Below are positions 60,954-64,000 of a stretch of DNA of 64,000 nt, piece by piece (position 1 is the stretch's first letter; each line of letters opens with the position of its first letter). The notes under the pieces are model-generated. The model worked only from the letters and a program-made list of their open reading frames with translations, was not told the origin of the DNA and ran no database searches. A program made the translations under genes and the position numbers. This DNA comes from UBA5336 sp964415675 (lineage in GTDB: Bacteria; Pseudomonadota; Alphaproteobacteria; Caulobacterales; Hyphomonadaceae). The DNA lies in NCBI GenBank assembly GCA_964415675.1, contig CAYQBG010000014.1, positions 53,346-117,345 of the forward strand. Direction: 5' to 3'.

Positions 60954-63572
60954 TTATTCCCGTTCGTAATCTCCGCGTGGGCGGTCGATCAAGCCTGAGA
61001 AGAAGATCGCATTCATCAGGAGTTTTTCCGTGCCCGGATAGGTGCCGCGGAAGACGGGGTTGTCGGCCATGAGGATGATGCTGCCGCGCGCCTTGCGCCG
61101 GGCGACGACCGACGGTGTGCCTCCGATCTCTTCGAGCCGGCGCGCCGAGGCATAGCCGGTCAGCAGCGGCGCATCGGTGTACTGCACAGCTACGGCGTAG
61201 GGGTTCTCCTCTGGACGCGTAAGCGTGAAGTCGACATTGCGATGGACGGGTAGGTCGCGGTCAGCGTAGCCAAAGCCAAGTGGGTGGCTGGTGTCGAGAT
61301 CAGCGGCAAATATCGCCCCACCGATAACATGCTCTGCATCGCGCAGCGCCATGTCGGCAAAGTCGAGCCGCTCGGGTGTTTCTGCTGTTTCGCTGTCATT
61401 CTCAGCGGCCTCGTCGGACTGGGCATCCTTCTTGGCTTCGTCTTCGCTATCTTCAAAATAGGCGCCCTCGGCCCACTCCGCCGCTTGGCGCGTGGCAATC
61501 AGCGTGCCGCCCGCCTCAATCCAGCCGCCAATGACCTCTGTAAGCTCCTCGTCGGGCGCGCCATCGCCGCCGACAAGGATGAGGTGGGTGTACTCTCGCC
61601 AGTCGAGGCGGCCGAGATCGTCTTTCTCGACCAGCGTGACCGGCATGCGGTGGCGATAGTCCAGCGTCCACCACACCTCACCCACATCATAACGCGACAG
61701 GCCACCGTCATAGGCGAGGACGACGCGCGGCTTTTCGAGGGCGCGAAAGCTGCGGTTCGAGCCAAGGTCTCGGCCTGTCATGGGGGTCAGGCCGGATGTG
61801 GCGGCGTGGACGGGCACGCCATCTTCTGCCGCGACAATCTCCATGATGGCGTGAATCTCCTCGGCAGGGATCTCCTGCAGGTCGAGGGGCACGAAAATCG
61901 CGCCGCGGCCGAGCTGGATCTCGCCGCGCGTGGTTGCGACCGCGCTCTCCTTCATGCCGGCGCGGGCCATGATCCCCTTGGCAAGGATGCGGTTCACGGC
62001 GCGCGGTGCGTAGGTGTGCGACCAGTCGAAGACGTAGCCATATTGCGCGCGGTCTGGCACCGGAGCGGGCTGGAACGCGCCGTCTGCGAGCTCGCCCGAA
62101 GGCGCATTTCGAACGAGGCGCGACGGCACGGGCGCATAGTCGAGATCATAGGCCAGCGGCAGCGTCCAGCCTGAGACATCGTAGAAGATGTTCTCGTCGA
62201 ACCTGGTGAACCGCTCGAAGATACCACGGATCATGCGATTATTGGTCTGGGCGAGGGGCACATAATAGCTCTCACTGGCGGGATAGGTGACCTCGTCTAC
62301 AGTGAGCGCGCCATCCAGGCGCGTCACGACAATATCGTGCATGCGGAGCAGGCGCACGAAGCGGGCGGCGCGTTCGGAGTCGCCTTTGGCAGTGAACACC
62401 CAGCCGGCCTGGTCGCCGCGCGCAGCCTGGCGGACATTTTCAGCGAAGAAGTCGCGCTGGTAGGCGGTGATTTCTTCGCGCAGGTCCAGTGCTCCCCCAA
62501 TGGTGGTCAGCGCCGTGCGGAACTGTGTGCGCACATTGTCGGCGGTCTCGACAAGGCCGCGATCTGTCTGAACCGCGCCGCCGCGCGCCGCGCCCGCCTC
62601 AAACAGGATACCAAGCGCGCCGTTGATCTGTGGGTAGGTCGAGCCCTTGCCGATGTAGAAATTATCGAAGCCCTCTTCGGTCCAGTAGAGCCTGGCCTCG
62701 CTGTCGAGAAAGGCGGCGTGGCGCTCGCCGATGGCCTGGGTCAGCTGACGTGCGCGCTCCGGGATGAGCGGGTTGCGGCGCAACTCCTCGCCCGGGTGGA
62801 AATAATAGGGGCTGGACGAGCCCATCTCATGGTAATCGGCCGAAACCATGGGCTTCCAGCGATGCCAGCTCTGAATCCAGGCTTTGGACTCCGGCTGGGT
62901 GAGCAGGAGCCATTGGCGGTTCAGGTCGAACCAGTAGTGATTGGTGCGCGTCTCGATCCACATATTGTGAGCGGCATCGTTGAGGTCGATATTGTCGGCG
63001 TAGGACCAAAAGGTCTCCACATGGTCGATGCGACGGGCATGGCCATCGGGGTTGAAGACGACGGTAAAAATCATCACCGCGTCGTTGAGCTGTGCCTCGA
63101 CTTCCGGCCCGCGCGCGGCGGCGTAGTGGTAGAGCAGAGGGATAGCGCCATCCATGGAGGAGGTTTCCGCCCCGTGCACACCCCAGTTGATCCACAGCAC
63201 CATGGGCGCGGCGTCCGGCGCGGCCTCGCCTTCCAGGCGGGCCAGGTGGGTCTCGCGGATGGTGTCCAGACTGGCCTGGTTTTCGGGGCTCGTGACGATG
63301 AATGAGAGGATCGGGCGGCGCTCATGGGAATAGCCGATGGTCTCCACGCTGATCCGGTCTGAGCGCTCCGCCAGGCCCTCCAAATAGGCGACCATGTCGC
63401 CAATGCGCACCGGCCGCTCGCCGATCTCATAGCCAGCCTCATCCTCAAAGGCCGGCACGTCCTCATCATAGCTCACCCCCTCGACTTGGAAGAACTCAAG
63501 CGGTTCGGCGAGCGCTGGGCGCATGGCTGAAAACAGGATCAGGGCGACACTGGCGATAAAGGTACGAAGCAT
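60954..63572 (-). CDS. Secreted M14-family zinc metallocarboxypeptidase-like protein
   Basis: 872 residues with a signal peptide (RTFIASVALILFSAMRPALA). The catalytic domain is N-terminal (about residues 45-400): zinc ligands His and Glu in INWGVHGAETSSMDGAIPLL, the partner VFNPDGHARRIDHVETFW, DLNRQWLLLTQPESKAWIQ, third ligand His in VSADYHEMGSSSPYYFHPGE, and the catalytic Glu in INGALGILFEAGAARGG. The remaining ~450 residues include a type 1 glutamine amidotransferase-like segment (TLDYRHRMPVTLVEKDDLGR, LILVGGDGAPDEELTEVIGG) and an acidic insert (EDSEDEAKKDAQSDEAAEND). Large M14 proteins of this plan occur in proteobacteria. Likely a periplasmic or exported peptidase. Confidence 0.9.
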   Translation of the reverse strand: MLRTFIASVALILFSAMRPALAEPLEFFQVEGVSYDEDVPAFEDEAGYEIGERPVRIGDMVAYLEGLAERSDRISVETIGYSHERRPILSFIVTSPENQASLDTIRETHLARLEGEAAPDAAPMVLWINWGVHGAETSSMDGAIPLLYHYAAARGPEVEAQLNDAVMIFTVVFNPDGHARRIDHVETFWSYADNIDLNDAAHNMWIETRTNHYWFDLNRQWLLLTQPESKAWIQSWHRWKPMVSADYHEMGSSSPYYFHPGEELRRNPLIPERARQLTQAIGERHAAFLDSEARLYWTEEGFDNFYIGKGSTYPQINGALGILFEAGAARGGAVQTDRGLVETADNVRTQFRTALTTIGGALDLREEITAYQRDFFAENVRQAARGDQAGWVFTAKGDSERAARFVRLLRMHDIVVTRLDGALTVDEVTYPASESYYVPLAQTNNRMIRGIFERFTRFDENIFYDVSGWTLPLAYDLDYAPVPSRLVRNAPSGELADGAFQPAPVPDRAQYGYVFDWSHTYAPRAVNRILAKGIMARAGMKESAVATTRGEIQLGRGAIFVPLDLQEIPAEEIHAIMEIVAAEDGVPVHAATSGLTPMTGRDLGSNRSFRALEKPRVVLAYDGGLSRYDVGEVWWTLDYRHRMPVTLVEKDDLGRLDWREYTHLILVGGDGAPDEELTEVIGGWIEAGGTLIATRQAAEWAEGAYFEDSEDEAKKDAQSDEAAENDSETAETPERLDFADMALRDAEHVIGGAIFAADLDTSHPLGFGYADRDLPVHRNVDFTLTRPEENPYAVAVQYTDAPLLTGYASARRLEEIGGTPSVVARRKARGSIILMADNPVFRGTYPGTEKLLMNAIFFSGLIDRPRGDYERE

Positions 63573-64000
63573 GGGACGCGGACACTCCTTTTGACCGGAA
63601 AGGGCTCATGGAACCATTAAGGCGAGTTCATTCTCGTTGGGAATGGGGGCGCGAAGGGTTTTTGGTCGCGGGGGCTTCGGTGTTCGTCTGCAACATCCCA
63701 GAAACAGACATCAGCTCTGGATTTGATCGATGACCGCAAACTCTTAAGCGATCAAAGACGCCCGCCCTGCGCAGCCGACAGCCCCGAGCCAGGTGGCGGG
63801 CGTCTTTGATCGCAGAATGCCTGACGCGCGGACAGCCGGGCTGGCTATGGGGATTTGAAGAAGGCCCTGGCGTCATGCGGCGTGTGTCTCCTGCCGCGCC
63901 GAGGCTGAACAATGTCCGGTATCGGTCCCTGTAGGCCCCCAGTTTCTGGTTTCGAGACGCTGGTCACGGTCACCTTGCGGCCAGGCCTGTTGGCAGCGCG
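63573..64000. other. Intergenic region to window end (428 bp), no gene seen
   Basis: Upstream of the M14 gene. A minus-strand open frame of 94 codons crosses it but its residues are Arg/Pro/His-rich and it runs through an inverted repeat, so I do not call it. The inverted repeat is listed separately. Confidence 0.6.
63748..63813. repeat. 19-bp perfect inverted repeat with 28-nt spacer
   Basis: GCGATCAAAGACGCCCGCC (63748-63766) is exactly complementary to GGCGGGCGTCTTTGATCGC (63795-63813). No T-run follows on either side. It may be a dispersed intergenic palindromic element, a strong terminator for an upstream gene beyond the window, or the ends of a miniature mobile element. Confidence 0.75.

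Noticed and set aside
63628..63912. 94-codon minus-strand open frame
   Set aside because: Arg/Pro/His-rich composition and passage through a perfect inverted repeat make it unlikely to be a protein gene.

Overview
This window is a scaffold piece from a GC-rich alphaproteobacterial chromosome. The housekeeping blocks fit that placement: YqeY-dnaG-rpoD divergent from carA, erpA-like/dgt/SPOR/nagZ/scpA/scpB, and NDUFA12-MlaD-DUF2155. NDUFA12 and the DnaG without zinc ligands are also typical of the class. A stalked or marine relative (Hyphomonadaceae/Maricaulales type) is my best guess, made from gene content only. GTG and TTG starts are frequent. No tRNA, rRNA, CRISPR array or insertion sequence was found.

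Left part (1-36 kb) is an accessory cell-surface region. It begins with a secreted trypsin-like protease carrying an autotransporter-like passenger (cut by the window edge), divergent from a small Inh-type protease-inhibitor lipoprotein. A giant type I-secreted protein follows (integrin-like FG-GAP repeats, cadherin/VCBS-type repeats, RTX repeats), interrupted by two 100-N assembly gaps that fall inside near-identical repeats. Around it sits a glycosylation island: three proteins with DUF115-like (G-x-GPSL) domains, two of them fused to glycosyltransferase domains; a phage tail-fibre-like DUF2793 protein; several GT2 glycosyltransferases; a Wzm/Wzt-type polysaccharide ABC exporter; three sulfotransferase-like proteins; the GDP-L-fucose pathway (gmd, fcl); and an operon pairing a CMP-ulosonate synthetase with a hydroxyacid dehydrogenase, an SDR and an SMP-30 lactonase. 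Together these suggest a decorated (fucosylated, possibly sulfated, possibly nonulosonate-bearing) surface glycan and glycosylated surface or flagellar proteins. An AT-rich stretch near 21.7-23.0 kb carries one of the sulfotransferase-like genes.

Middle part (36.8-52.6 kb) is core genome: rpoD, dnaG, a YqeY-like gene, carA, an AbgT-family transporter, a regulatory PTS pair (EIIA-Man type and HPr), an EF-hand protein, an A-type Fe-S carrier, dGTP triphosphohydrolase, a SPOR protein, nagZ, scpA, scpB, and then on the other strand DUF2155, MlaD and NDUFA12.

Right part (52.7-64 kb) holds a 766-residue protein that looks like a class II ribonucleotide reductase (NrdJ) whose catalytic barrel is gone but whose C-terminal TSCPD region is preserved, two secreted pentapeptide-repeat proteins, a UDP-glucuronate 4-epimerase-like enzyme, two acyl-CoA dehydrogenases in tandem, a decayed hydrolase remnant, and a large secreted M14 metallocarboxypeptidase-like protein. 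The most interesting items are the NrdJ-like pseudoenzyme, the DUF115/DUF2793 cluster, and the CMP-ulosonate/sugar-oxidation operon.
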